64,000 nt of DNA from Arcuatula senhousia. Taxonomy: Eukaryota > Mollusca > Bivalvia > Mytilida > Mytilidae. Under the pieces are notes generated by a model. That model saw only the letters and a program-made list of their open reading frames with translations, searched no databases and was not told where the DNA came from. Below are positions 24,601-35,666 of the stretch, one piece after another. The position numbers were made by a program, and so were the translations under genes. The stretch covers positions 32,538,106 to 32,602,105 of the forward strand of contig OZ020303.1 of assembly GCA_963971305.1 (NCBI GenBank). Reading direction: 5' to 3'. Each line of letters starts with the position of its first letter. The stretch's first letter is position 1.

Positions 24601-26638
24601 GTAAAATTACAATCAATAATGAGGAACCTCAAGATCAAAACGATAATGAAGATAACCAGGAGAATGAAATTAGTATTCAAGAATCTGAGGCTGATACAAT
24701 ATTACAAATGACCCAAGAAGATGCTGATGTAATGATACATGCGTTAAATGCAGAGTCTAGAAATAAACGTACTTTTCCATCTGTAGAGGACTTTTTTCAC
24801 AAATTTTCAGAACCACATCTTTTGTCGGCTTGTATGAATAAGCACGAGATAAAAATATGTTTCAAATGTAGTGTCAATTTTAAAGCAAAACAATATTGAC
24901 TACGCTCTCTCATTGCCTAAATGCAAGATGGTAGAGCTATTGAGCAAATTTCGAATAGGATTTACCAAACCTCCGGAGGAACCTAAATGCAAATCAACAA
25001 AACTTAAAGTACGCTCGTTGCAAAAACTCTGCAAAGATCGGGTGCGGAAGTATTCGAAGGAGGTGTTAAACGTTGTTTATGCAGAATATGTATTTCCAAA
25101 AGAACTAATGCAGTGGCAAAATAAATCTGTATTTGGTGGAAGCACATTGATTCATGCTTTAGATTTCAGTGTTGTGTGGTTTTCACAGCCTGCGTACAAT
25201 TCATCGCGGATGTGTTGTCATTTTTATCTTTAAGACTGTCACCATTTACTTATAAATGCTAGAATAGAGTGTTGTAAGACTGGAATCCCTGAAGCTGGAA
25301 TCAAAAGAGATGCTTGGATAAAAGTAGCCAAAGAAATGCAATCTCAGCATAGCATTAGTAGAGGATTTGTTAGATGAACAATCCAATGCCTTTGCACAGC
25401 TAACTTTTTCGGAAGAAGTTGAGAACATAATGATACAAAATGGTATTTAAATGAAGCCCGCTTTTGTCGGTTGATTCGTGAATGGTATGAAGCAGAGGAC
25501 GATCCAGGCATTCTTGTTGGCGAACGTGTGGCAAGAAGAATTTGATTTAGAAACTGGCTACTCCAAGGCGTGACATTTAATTCGTTTCCTCCTCCTTGCG
25601 CAAATGTAAAGGGAATTCCTGCTAGTTATGCATGAAGGGTTCCTTAATAATATAGACAGACGCTTGCAACTCTTTTCTTTTGTTAAAACCAGAATGAATC
25701 CCAACAGGTATAAATAAAATAGCAATTAATGTTTATTTTGAATCACTCACACATTTTAAGGTTGCTACCCTTATATCAATTCTCGTCTGCATATTCTTCT
25801 TTGATTTGATACATGCTTCGATATAGCAATTCTTATCATTGGTTGTTTGAAAATTGCCAAAGTTTACCCAACACATTCATTACTTGATCACAGTGAAATG
25901 CCTGATAGCAATTATTTTATTTATCCTTTAAGGGTAGAACTCCAAGGCAACGAGAAATCTGATTGATTTATATAATTATCCTCTCATCTTCATGAAAACA
26001 TAACACGGTTTAGTTTGTTTCATGCCGGATAACTTATTTGTATGAAAATGAAATGCATGAAAAATTAACACGTAATTATCCCCTAAAATTTGCAAACCGA
26101 CATTATGATCAAAGATAATATTATTGATTTGGGAAATAAAATTTTCAAACTACTGTAATTTTAGATAAGTCGTCATCGTCAGTCGATGTGTGAACATCTT
26201 TTTACTTTTTAGCCCCTGAAGAAGGACTTTATGTCCGAAAATTTGGGCATTCTTGTTTTATTTGTTTTAAAGGCTTTATTTCTTTATATTTCTTATTTAG
26301 TTTTTACCTTTTAAATGTGGCTTCACCATCAATTTATTTATCTATTTTATTTATACACAAGCCACAGTGCAACATACTTTATTTATTTGAATTTACTGTA
26401 ATTTTACCTTTGTTATCTTCATGCAACCAGTTTGTTTTACTTGTACTGTTCATAATTTAGAGACCATATGTTCGATTGTTTTCAAAGAGCAGAAAGAGTC
26501 AAGAACCGAAAACGAGCTGTTACCATATCTAAACCATCATTGCCATCTAAAGGAGTCAAGCCGGTCAGAGAACTATTTCGTGTGAATGAGACAAAAATCT
26601 TACCCCATAAAAGACAAGGAATTGATATTTCTGGCTGA
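21679..26638 (+). pseudogene. broken multi-exon gene with YqaJ-type nuclease domain
   Basis: A splice acceptor (TTTCAG, ends 21665) precedes the ATG. The N-terminus has a C2H2-like finger (CLYC..HAITIH). Coding then runs through at least five frameshifts or stops: stop at 21940, shifts near 22060, 22260, 22880, 23280 and after 24560. The nuclease part reads RSDAWFKIRENAVATGS, then VVVSPGGS (23474-23488) and GLDIKCPFP (23537-23563), then FVPQVLSGM. This is the YqaJ / lambda-exonuclease fold, with the usual PDG aspartate replaced by G and the E-x-K glutamate by D. Downstream, GYALKGYSL and VISFDGQWNQI match a large uncharacterised protein family that I recall from molluscs. The exon end at 25707 (GT) joins an acceptor at 26460 in phase, giving a last exon 26461-26638 ending in TGA. 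Domestic or transposon-borne origin is undecided. Confidence 0.75.
25708..26460 (+). other. last intron of the YqaJ pseudogene
   Basis: Begins GTATAA after CCAACAG and ends TTTAG. Joining 25707 to 26461 keeps the reading frame into KPSLPSKGVKPVRELF and a stop. It holds a block near 26215-26250 (CCTGAAGAAGGACTTTATGTCCGAAA) of the type found at the 3' ends of some retroelements. Confidence 0.55.
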
Positions 26639-26786
26639 TATTTGAATAAAATTAAATGATTTGAATATGTCAGATTTATTTTGATAATTATAACAAATGT
26701 ACTCTAACGGGAGCAAATCAACGATTTCAAATAAGCGGTTCAACAATATTTAATCGCAAGATTTTTGCAAACGGTTTTGTGGTGTT

Positions 26787-27371
26787 TTAGACTGGATCTC
26801 CAAGAAAAAAACTTTTCCCACAGCTACAAATAAATTGCTTCCTTCCCTCGTGTAAACCTCGTGGATGCTCCTCTAGGCTATCTTTTCTTTTGAAGTCCTG
26901 TCCACAGACACTGCAAAGGTAGTGTTTACATGTACTCCCCTGAATAAGTTGGTGAGTTCGTGCTTCTTCAATGCTCGTGCGTCCAAGAAGGACACCCCAC
27001 AGGTCTTACACTTTTCATCTTTTATCTTGTTGTGCTGTTTAACGTGGTTTTTGAAGTCGGAAAACATATTAAAACCACGATGGCAAGTAGTGCATTGATG
27101 TTTAAACATGATTTCCTTTTGTGTGGAGTGTTAGGCCAAATTTTGTGGTAAATGTTTTCCCGCACTGATCACACAAATACAAGTTTTCTGTGACATTGCT
27201 ACTATTCTGGTTGTTGTTAACGTCAATAGGATGTTGACTATTAGAATGGCGTTTCAAGTCGAATTTTCTTTTTGAAGCATACGGGCACTCTAAGCATTTA
27301 TACGGCTTTTCCGTTTGCTCTGTTGTTTCATCCTCGCTTGCTTCTGTTGTTGCATCTATTGGTATACTCAT
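26787..27371 (-). pseudogene. C2H2 zinc-finger protein, frameshifted
   Basis: From ATG at 27371, just after an acceptor-like TTGTTATAG on the minus strand. Five fingers are readable: YKCLECPYASKRKFDLKRH, YLCDQCGKTFTTKFGLTLH, HQCTTCHRGFNMFSDFKNH, EKCKTCGVSFLDARALKKH and HYLCSVCGQDFKRKDSLEEH. A partial sixth (FICSCGKSFF) ends at a stop at 26787-26789. Two one-base frameshifts, near 27105 and 26945, break the frame. If these were sequencing errors the gene would be intact. It converges on the YqaJ pseudogene, with 150 bp between their ends. Presumed DNA binding; target unknown. Confidence 0.75.
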
Positions 27372-27627
27372 GGTTGTCTATAACAAAATACAAAATGAAA
27401 GAAATAGGTATCAAGGAAAGATTTTTTACATTAACCGCGAGAATATTTAGCATAAGTTACCAATGTTTAGGTATATATCGCACTAATTTTGATAGGGAAT
27501 GATATACAATAATATTTACAAAAACTGATTAAACAGAAGAAAATATACATACCTTAAGCAATAAATCAATCAGTCAATAAATGAAGCTATAGGTGTAAAA
27601 GATTATAAGAAACTAATAACTCAAAAA

Positions 27628-27702
27628 AAGAGAAGCAATAATAAGACCTATATTCTTACAAATATCCATTGTAAGAATATAGGTCTTATTATTGCTTCTC
27701 TT
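27628..27702. repeat. perfect 34-bp hairpin
   Basis: The arms 27628-27661 and 27669-27702 are exact reverse complements, beginning AAGAGAAGCAATAATAAG. The loop is ATATCCA, and the same seven bases follow the right arm (27703-27709). Perfect pairing over 34 bp suggests recent origin. Confidence 0.95.
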
Positions 27703-27709
27703 ATATCCA

Positions 27710-28259
27710 ACAATTAATCTGACAGATCGATGGGTCTTTCTAACAATTAATGATTGCGTAAAGTGGCAAGTAGTCGGACGCATTTGGGGTGAGAAATGTT
27801 CTTACAAATCCGATTAAAACGTTTTCAACAAATAATTTGGCACCAAGGAATTTCTATTTTAACAGCTTTAATTGGCGATGCAACGTACGATTTCAGTGGT
27901 TAATTTATAATATTCTGATTTTTCTTTCGCCGCAATGAGTTTCCATAGTAAAAAAAATACCAATGATTTAACCACGTTTTATCGAAAATTTAAACCATCC
28001 ATACATTAATCTTATTATTTGAAAATGGATAAATAACATATGTTTTGCTTCAATTTTTCTTAAAATTTAGTTTCAGTGGAATAAGGGCTTAAATTCATGG
28101 CAAAGTCATACAATTTTCTAACATCAACTAGGATGTTTCCGCCGGACATAGATCAACTATCGTGATCGCTTACTGTCCTGAGTTCATGTTTTTTTTTAAA
28201 TGGTAGAACATTCTTTACGCAATGCATGGTCTAACTGCTTGTTTGTAATTGACCATTAA
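27710..28259. other. intergenic, nothing recognised
   Basis: AT-rich sequence between the hairpin and the promoter block of cGLR copy 2. No gene or repeat seen. Confidence 0.4.
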
Positions 28260-28417
28260 TTTCAAGGGGATATATAATCAGTCGTGTATATTTACTTGTT
28301 ATAGCTATAGAGACACTAAGCTCTGATGACTTTAAATTCCAATAACGTGACCTTTTGAAAATGTAAACCAAACTATTAATGAGGTATTGATTTTGAAATA
28401 GCCTTACACAAAACAAG
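28260..28417 (+). promoter_or_regulatory. promoter-proximal block and non-coding exon 1 of cGLR copy 2
   Basis: Matches 42590-42753 before copy 3: GTGTATATTTA, CTCTG(A/G)TGACTTT.AA.TTCCA, CAACGTG / TAACGTG, ATTGATTTTGAAAT, then ACAAG followed by GTAAGAAGAATATAT. The last block is a consensus splice donor (exon end 28417, GT at 28418). Spliced to 28859 it leaves only a 5' UTR before the ATG. Homology continues into the intron. The transcription start cannot be placed. Confidence 0.55.
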
Positions 28418-28858
28418 GTAAGAAGAATATATGAAATGCATTTCGATTTACACTTGTATCGCCAGACTTGATGTACTCTAATAGTATATAGATATTGAAG
28501 CCGCCGAACTCCGTGGCATTGAAACGCTCACTCGGTGAATATGAGTTTATCTGATCCAAAGGAGCAATCCGTGAACTAAATAAATAATTGCTCAATTTTG
28601 TAAGCCATATTTACAATTTTTACATCAATCAATTGATTAATTTAATTCTTTTATTCAGTAATTATACAGTAAAGAGCTTTATCAAAGATGAGTAAATCTA
28701 CTGTATACTAGCAGTGATACCAGAAAACAAGGATACAGAGATAACAACTCCTCCAATTTAATCGTGCTATTAACTTATATTCCCTTTGGCTACCACTAAT
28801 GTTTATGTACATAATATTTGAAATTACCTTTATGTATAATCAATGAACTTTCTTTCAG
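28418..28858 (+). other. 5' UTR intron of cGLR copy 2 (441 bp)
   Basis: GTAAGA donor at 28418 and TTTCTTTCAG acceptor ending at 28858. The corresponding intron of copy 3 is about 3.0 kb because mobile elements have entered it. Confidence 0.55.
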
Positions 28859-28864
28859 AAAAGA

Positions 28865-30826
28865 ATGGGGACTGGTGAAAAAATTCCCGGTGCATTTTCT
28901 GATATGATTAACTTATTGAACGAAATTGCACAACCTATACCAAATGATAAAAGACAACAAAGATATTGTGAACTCATCAACTTATTTTTATCTCATTTTG
29001 GTAACGAAAGATTCCTTCTAAGCGGGAGTACTCCTCAGAGAACAAGGCTTCGTGCCAATAAAAACGAAGGTGACTTCGACTTTTTGGTGGTATCTGAAAA
29101 GGAAATATCTTCTGAACATCTAGAGCATAACCCAAACGTTCCATGTTTCGTGAGAATTAGAGGGGATCGTTTACAAGATACATTTCCTACCATCCAAATG
29201 ATCGAAGGAAAATATTTACCAAGTGATCTTTTAAAAAATATGAGACCAGAAGCGTTCAAACATGTTAAGAACATATGTACTATAATGTCTACGCTTCGTT
29301 CTACCCAAGGAGAAAATACTCGCAGAATTTCATTAGATATGAAAATAAAACCAGGCATTTCCCTTGTCATATATGCAAATCCGCAATGTGTCGAGCTTGA
29401 TCCTCGCACAGGTGGTCAAACTGATGATACAATGAATCAAATTACACATGGTATTCAAAGAAAATTCATAGCAGGGTCAGAAGTACTACTGAGAAATATA
29501 AGCACAGTGACAAAACGCAAACATACAAGAGACGACTCTACAGACTATGTCGACCCAGAAGACACAAACCAACCAGGTCCATCCAGATGTAAAAAAGCAA
29601 AAGTTCAAAACATCACACAATTTCTTCAAGGTAAATTCATAGACGGGTTACTTGGAAATATCAGCACTGTGGTCGAACGCAAATGTACATACGAATACAA
29701 CAGTGGGACAAGCGACGATTCTACAGACAATTTCGACCTAGAAAATACAAATCAACCAGGTCCATCTAAAGGTAAAAAAGCAAAAGTTAAAGATAGAAGA
29801 AAAGACAATACACATTCGGTAGTGGAAGGTGTTGAAAGAGATGATCTGACCAGATTGTCCTATAGCTACAAGACTAGTAAAGATTTCATCCCGGTCTTTC
29901 CAATACGCGGACCATTGAAAGCACTTAGCAAATTCAAAACTCGTGTAAGACGAAAGTGGCCTTCTCCAAGTATAATCGATGATATTTGTAAATGTGAGCT
30001 TTTTGTTATATCTAAACCTGCTTTGGTAGATACGGATGATAACAAAGACTTTTGTATTGCTTTCAACAATGCAGAGATGGTTTTAGCCAACTGTATGACA
30101 GAAGTACAACGAACGGTCTTACTCATCTTGAAAGCCTACCAAAAAGGGATTTTGAGAGAAATTTCAGATGATTTGACCACTTTCCATTGGAAGTCCGCTC
30201 TGTATTGGGTTTCAGAAAAGATAGAAAGTACTATCCTTGATACGTTTTCTTACGATAACGTTCTAAAACTACTTGATGCTGTTTTAGTGCATATGGCAAA
30301 TGGTTTATGCACACAATATTTGGAGCATTATTTTCTTCCAAGTAATCTGTTTGCGTCAAGAAATGAAGAAGACTTGCTAAAAATGATACCTAAGATCGTA
30401 GAACTACAGGAACATCCTATTGAACAGCTTCAGGAATTCTTCAACGTACAGAACGATGGAAAATTAAATTTTGAAATGGTTCCGATATCAAAGATACAAG
30501 AGATTAACAATAAAGGCGAAAGCTCATTGATAGAACCCATCATTTCCACCCTGCGAGATATCTCACTTGAGGACAAAGAAAAATTACGCGTTGCACTGAA
30601 GTCCATTTTAAAAGATGGTTTGGAGTTCTTCTTAGACGAAATTACTCCAGAAATAGATTCTAATGCAAGGGGCATTTTTCAATTAATTCAATCTCGTTTG
30701 AATGTGGATGCTACACGAAACTCGGTTATAAATGGTGTTGTATCGGTTCTGATTAAAACAACAGAAAAGGAACGTTGGACTCCTAATCTCATAGAATTAA
30801 TGCAATTACTCTTGTGTTATTTTTAA
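28865..30826 (+). CDS. cGAS-like / Mab-21 nucleotidyltransferase, copy 2 (653 aa)
   Basis: Same plan as copy 1: GS 54-55, GDFDFL with D70/D72, ISLDMK with D158, C-lobe FCIAFNNAE (396-404), FHWKSALYWVSE (440-451) and LEHYFLPSNLF (486-496), then the helical extension. All catalytic positions are kept. The linker is the longest of the three. A 61-residue unit ending in NQPGPS.KKAKV occurs twice (ends near 247 and 308; DNA period 183 bp), and each copy carries a basic KKAKV cluster that could be a nuclear localisation signal. The C-terminus ends earlier, in LCYF, where copies 1 and 3 share a longer ending with ALMRQ. Start: MGTGE ATG six bases after the acceptor. Nucleic-acid sensing and cyclic dinucleotide synthesis are family-based inferences. 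Confidence 0.88.
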   Translation: MGTGEKIPGAFSDMINLLNEIAQPIPNDKRQQRYCELINLFLSHFGNERFLLSGSTPQRTRLRANKNEGDFDFLVVSEKEISSEHLEHNPNVPCFVRIRGDRLQDTFPTIQMIEGKYLPSDLLKNMRPEAFKHVKNICTIMSTLRSTQGENTRRISLDMKIKPGISLVIYANPQCVELDPRTGGQTDDTMNQITHGIQRKFIAGSEVLLRNISTVTKRKHTRDDSTDYVDPEDTNQPGPSRCKKAKVQNITQFLQGKFIDGLLGNISTVVERKCTYEYNSGTSDDSTDNFDLENTNQPGPSKGKKAKVKDRRKDNTHSVVEGVERDDLTRLSYSYKTSKDFIPVFPIRGPLKALSKFKTRVRRKWPSPSIIDDICKCELFVISKPALVDTDDNKDFCIAFNNAEMVLANCMTEVQRTVLLILKAYQKGILREISDDLTTFHWKSALYWVSEKIESTILDTFSYDNVLKLLDAVLVHMANGLCTQYLEHYFLPSNLFASRNEEDLLKMIPKIVELQEHPIEQLQEFFNVQNDGKLNFEMVPISKIQEINNKGESSLIEPIISTLRDISLEDKEKLRVALKSILKDGLEFFLDEITPEIDSNARGIFQLIQSRLNVDATRNSVINGVVSVLIKTTEKERWTPNLIELMQLLLCYF

Positions 30827-31438
30827 GCATTACAAGCAATTTTTAACAAAATGCATAACTTTATATTAAGCTAACTGTTCGATGAAGAGTTGTGCCATAT
30901 TAATCAAATTCCTACATTGTTAAAAGGCATAACTAACTTAAAACACTGATAATAAAGAACGACCTGTTTTTCACAACCTGAAAAAATAAAACTATAAAAT
31001 GACCATATTAAGTTTGCTCGTTGTTAGTAATACATCTTAAAAAATAAAAAAATAAAATCTTTTTGTGTGTGTGGAACCATAGACCTGTAAATAAACGGGT
31101 CTATGGTGAAACGTTCGAAACAATTTTCTGAGTGAAAGGTTTTTATAGTCGTGACTTTAGACTGAAAAGCACAAGACTCACTAGGTGCCATGTGTCGTCA
31201 AGACTATGACACACCATCGCCAGAGTTGACTGATTCAGTTACAGTCGAACCAGAGCAGGAACCGTCTCCAACCACGTGGATGTTCTTGTTTCAATGCGGG
31301 AGCATTTATTATTCACCTGGAACATTAAGAAAGCCGTTACAGTAATTTGGCTCCCCACTTGTTGAGAAAAGTGTGTTGGCTAGGTAAAAGGTAAAAGGTC
31401 AACAATGCTTTAATATGCATCAAATGGCGCATTATTAG
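30827..31438. other. 3' flank of cGLR copy 2 with dispersed-repeat fragments
   Basis: The first 100 bases resemble the 3' UTRs of the paralogues. From 30950 the sequence shares blocks with 19850-20100. A small hairpin CCATAGACC...GGTCTATGG lies at 31078-31107; its arm resembles the ends of the element at 7545-8705. No gene. Confidence 0.45.
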
Positions 31439-31670
31439 CACAGGCACTTGGATCATGGATTTCATATAGAAAAAAATTCGATAAAAATGATTTAATTAGT
31501 CTTTTCTTGTCATTTCTAAACATATTGTGTCATAATATTGCTGTTTTATACCATCCAAAATTTTTACCCACTGGTATAGCTTTATCGAAATTTTATTTTG
31601 TTAGGGGTTTAGAGAAAAAGGGGGGGTTCAGATATGAAATCCATGCTCCAAGTGCCTGTGATTATTACAT
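31439..31670. mobile_element. small hAT-like MITE (232 bp)
   Basis: Inverted ends CACAGGCACTTGGA and TCCAAGTGCCTGTG, continuing over about 30 bp. Flanks are ATTATTAG on the left and ATTATTAC on the right, seven of eight bases alike, as for an 8-bp hAT target duplication. It interrupts a dispersed repeat also seen near 20000-20100. No coding capacity. Confidence 0.65.
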
Positions 31671-31711
31671 GAAATGTAGTGCACATTTATATCTCATTTA
31701 TATATATATAT

Positions 31712-34700
31712 ATTCATGCGGAAGCCAGATTTGGTGGCTGGAAAAATCAAAACTCGCACGAGCGAGATGCACATTGTCCATCAAAGGAGGGCGTACGTCA
31801 TTGATTTGTTATTCAAAATTCAATTTGGACTTCCAACACTTTAGATCCTAGCTTCACTGAAGATGAGATAAATTCTCGAAATGGCCATATGGAGCATCTG
31901 AATTGCCGTAGCTCCTCACTTTTACTTTGCTTTGCTTTCGACTTTTGACTTTTGACTTCTATATTTGATAATATATAATAAGTAAATTGAACGATTTATA
32001 TAGTAAAAACCTGTATGTATTTTTTTTTCACATCATTTCATGTTCATTTTATCAGGCCCGTCGTGTTCATCTCCGGCCTTGTTTAACTTTATATGTTTCA
32101 ATGATGTACGCCCTCCTAAAGTGCTTGAAAATTCCTTTGTGGAAAGATTCTCCCAGTATTAACACCTTATCGCCCGACTGTTTTGTTATTCTCCGATTTT
32201 ATTGTACCAGTTTTTTAATAACTTTGCATCGTTTTCGATCCAGTCTGCTTCTCGACGGTTTAGTAAGAGTTTTCTGGTTTTCTTTAGACCCTAGTTTATT
32301 GATTTTTATTCCAGTCGCATCTGTGGGCTTCCACACGATCACTTGAGATATTCATGCGGAAGCCAGATTTGGTGGCTGGAAAAATCAAAACTCGCACGAG
32401 CGAGATGCACATTGTCCATCAAAGGAGGGCGTACGTCATTGATTTGTTATTCAAAATTCAATTTGGACTTCCAACACTTTAGATCCTAGCTTCACTGAAG
32501 ATGAGATAAATTCTCGAAATGGCCATATGGAGCATCTGAATTGCCGTAGCTCCTCACTTTTACTTTGCTTTGCTTTCGACTTTTGACTTTTGACTTCTAT
32601 ATTTGATAATATATAATAAGTAAATTGAACGATTTATATAGTAAAAACCTGTATGTATTTTTTTTCCACATCATTTCATGTTCATTTTATCAGGCCCGTC
32701 GTGTTCATCTCCGGCCTTGTTTAACTTTATATGTTTCAATGATGTACGCCCTCCTAAAGTGCTTGAAAATTCCTTTGTGGAAAGATTCTCCCAGTATTAA
32801 CACCTTATCGCCCGACTGTTTTGTTATTCTTCGATTTTATTGTACCAGTTTTTTAATAACTTTGCATCGTTTTCGATCCAGTCTGCTTCTCGACGGTTTA
32901 GTAAGAGTTTTCTGGTTTTCTTTAGACCCTAGTTTATTGATTTTTATTCCAGTCGCATCTGTGGGCTTCCACACGATCACTTGAGCTATTCATGCGGAAG
33001 CCAGATTTGGTGGCTGGAAAAATCAAAACTCGCACGAGCGAGATGCACATTGTCCATCAAAGGAGGGCGTACGTCATTGATTTGTTATTCAAAATTCAAT
33101 TTGGACTTCCAACACTTTAGATCCTAGCTTCACTGAAGATGAGATAAATTCTCGAAATGGCCATATGGAGCATCTGAATTGCCGTAGCTCCTCACTTTTA
33201 CTTTGCTTTGCTTTCGACTTTTGACTTTTGACTTCTATATTTGATAATATATAATAAGTAAATTGAACGATTTATATAGTAAAAACCTGTATGTATTTTT
33301 TTTCACATCATTTCATGTTCATTTTATCAGGCCCGTCGTGTTCATCTCCGGCCTTGTTTAACTTTATATGTTTCAATGATGTACGCCCTCCTAAAGTGCT
33401 TGAAAATTCCTTTGTGGAAAGATTCTCCCAGTATTAACACCTTATCGCCCGACTGTTTTGTTATTCTCCGATTTTATTGTACCAGTTTTTTAATAACTTT
33501 GCATCGTTTTCGATCCAGTCTGCTTCTCGACGGTTTAGTAAGAGTTTTCTGGTTTTCTTTAGACCCTAGTTTATTGATTTTTATTCCAGTCGCATCTGTG
33601 GGCTTCCACACGATCACTTGAGCTATTCATGCGGAAGCCAGATTTGGTGGCTGGAAAAATCAAAACTCGCACGAGCGAGATGCACATTGTCCATCAAAGG
33701 AGGGCGTACGTCATTGATTTGTTATTCAAAATTCAATTTGGACTTCCAACACTTTAGATCCTAGCTTCACTGAAGATGAGATAAATTCTCGAAATGGCCA
33801 TATGGAGCATCTGAATTGCCGTAGCTCCTCACTTTTACTTTGCTTTGCTTTCGACTTTTGACTTTTGACTTCTATATTTGATAATATATAATAAGTAAAT
33901 TGAACGATTTATATAGTAAAAACCTGTATGTATTTTTTTTTCACATCATTTCATGTTCATTTTATCAGGCCCGTCGTGTTCATCTCCGGCCTTGTTTAAC
34001 TTTATATGTTTCAATGATGTACGCCCTCCTAAAGTGCTTGAAAATTCCTTTGTGGAAAGATTCTCCCAGTATTAACACCTTATCGCCCGACTGTTTTGTT
34101 ATTCTCCGATTTTATTGTACCAGTTTTTTAATAACTTTGCATCGTTTTCGATCCAGTCTGCTTCTCGACGGTTTAGTAAGAGTTTTCTGGTTTTCTTTAG
34201 ACCCTAGTTTATTGATTTTTATTCCAGTCGCATCTGTGGGCTTCCACACGATCACTTGAGCTATTCATGCGGAAGCCAGATTTGGTGGCTGGAAAAATCA
34301 AAACTCGCACGAGCGAGATGCACATTGTCCATCAAAGGAGGGCGTACGTCATTGATTTGTTATTCAAAATTCAATTTGGACTTCCAACACTTTAGATCCT
34401 AGCTTCACTGAAGATGAGATAAATTCTCGAAATGGCCATATGGAGCATCTGAATTGCCGTAGCTCCTCACTTTTACTTTGCTTTGCTTTCGACTTTTGAC
34501 TTTTGACTTCTATATTTGATAATATATAATAAGTAAATTGAACGATTTATATAGTAAAAACCTGTATGTATTTTTTTTTCACATCATTTCATGTTCATTT
34601 TATCAGGCCCGTCGTGTTCATCTCCGGCCTTGTTTAACTTTATATGTTTCAATGATGTACGCCCTCCTAAAGTGCTTGAAAATTCCTTTGTGGAAAGATT

Positions 34701-35389
34701 CTCCCAGTATTAACACCTTATCGCCCGACTGTTTTGTTATTCTCCGATTTTATTGTACCAGTTTTTTAATAACTTTGCATCGTTTTCGATCCAGTCTGCT
34801 TCTCGACGGTTTAGTAAGAGTTTTCTGGTTTTCTTTAGACCCTAGTTTATTGATTTTTATTCCAGTCGCATCTGTGGGCTTCCACACGATCACTTGAGCT
34901 ATTCATGCGGAAGCCAGATTTGGTGGCTGGAAAAATCAAAACTCGCACGAGCGAGATGCACATTGTCCATCAAAGGAGGGCGTACGTCATTGATTTGTTA
35001 TTCAAAATTCAATTTGGACTTCCAACACTTTAGATCCTAGCTTCACTGAAGATGAGATAAATTCTCGAAATGGCCATATGGAGCATCTGAATTGCCGTAG
35101 CTCCTCACTTTTACTTTGCTTTGCTTTCGACTTTTGACTTTTGACTTCTATATTTGATAATATATAATAAGTAAATTGAACGATTTATATAGTAAAAACC
35201 TGTATGTATTTTTTTTTCACATCATTTCATGTTCATTTTATCAGGCCCGTCGTGTTCATCTCCGGCCTTGTTTAACTTTATATGTTTCAATGATGTACGC
35301 CCTCCTAAAGTGCTTGAAAATTCCTTTGTTGAAAGATTCTCCCAGTATTAACACCTTATCGCCCGACTGTTTTGTTATTCTCCGATTTT
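31712..35389. repeat. tandem array of a 638-bp unit, 5.8 copies
   Basis: The unit start ATTCATGCGGAAGCCAG recurs at 31712, 32350, 32988, 33625, 34263 and 34901 (spacing 638, 638, 637, 638, 638). The copies are nearly identical; most differences are single T or C changes in a T-run and one base in copy 6. Copy 6 stops at about 35389. Each unit carries a 119-codon frame opening with TTG, which matches no protein I know. This reads as a long-unit satellite or recent local amplification, not a gene family. Confidence 0.95.
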
Positions 35390-35666
35390 ATAATTTATAT
35401 TGGGATATAGAGATATATCTATTAGTTTGGACATTCTGTATAACATTTAATACATTGTTACAAGATTTATGTTCTTTTATCGATCCCGCAGTAGGAATAT
35501 TGCTGGGCGGATTTCCTGTCTAGACTATATAAAAACGCAAGACCACAGCTCTGCCTTAAAGTAAACCCATTTGATTTTTATACGACCGCAAAAATTTGGG
35601 GATGAATAATGGTATGATGCTGTCGTCGTCGTCGTCTGCGTCGTTGTCTGTTAAATTTAGCGTTCC
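35390..35666. repeat. fragment of a dispersed bivalve-type repeat
   Basis: Contains TTTTTATACGACCGCAAAAA followed by a GTCGTCGTCGTCGTC run and GCGTTCCCACAATAACTT, which I recall as a common bivalve repeat. Broken on its right by the element starting at 35667. Confidence 0.45.

Noticed and set aside
21679..26638. Phage or bacterial contamination because of the YqaJ domain
   Set aside because: Splice sites, an in-phase intron and animal-type flanking repeats show it is nuclear animal DNA.
31987..35523. Six near-identical 115-119-codon frames as a tandem gene family
   Set aside because: They open with TTG, match no protein, and merely follow from the 638-bp DNA repeat; one copy loses the start by a single-base change.
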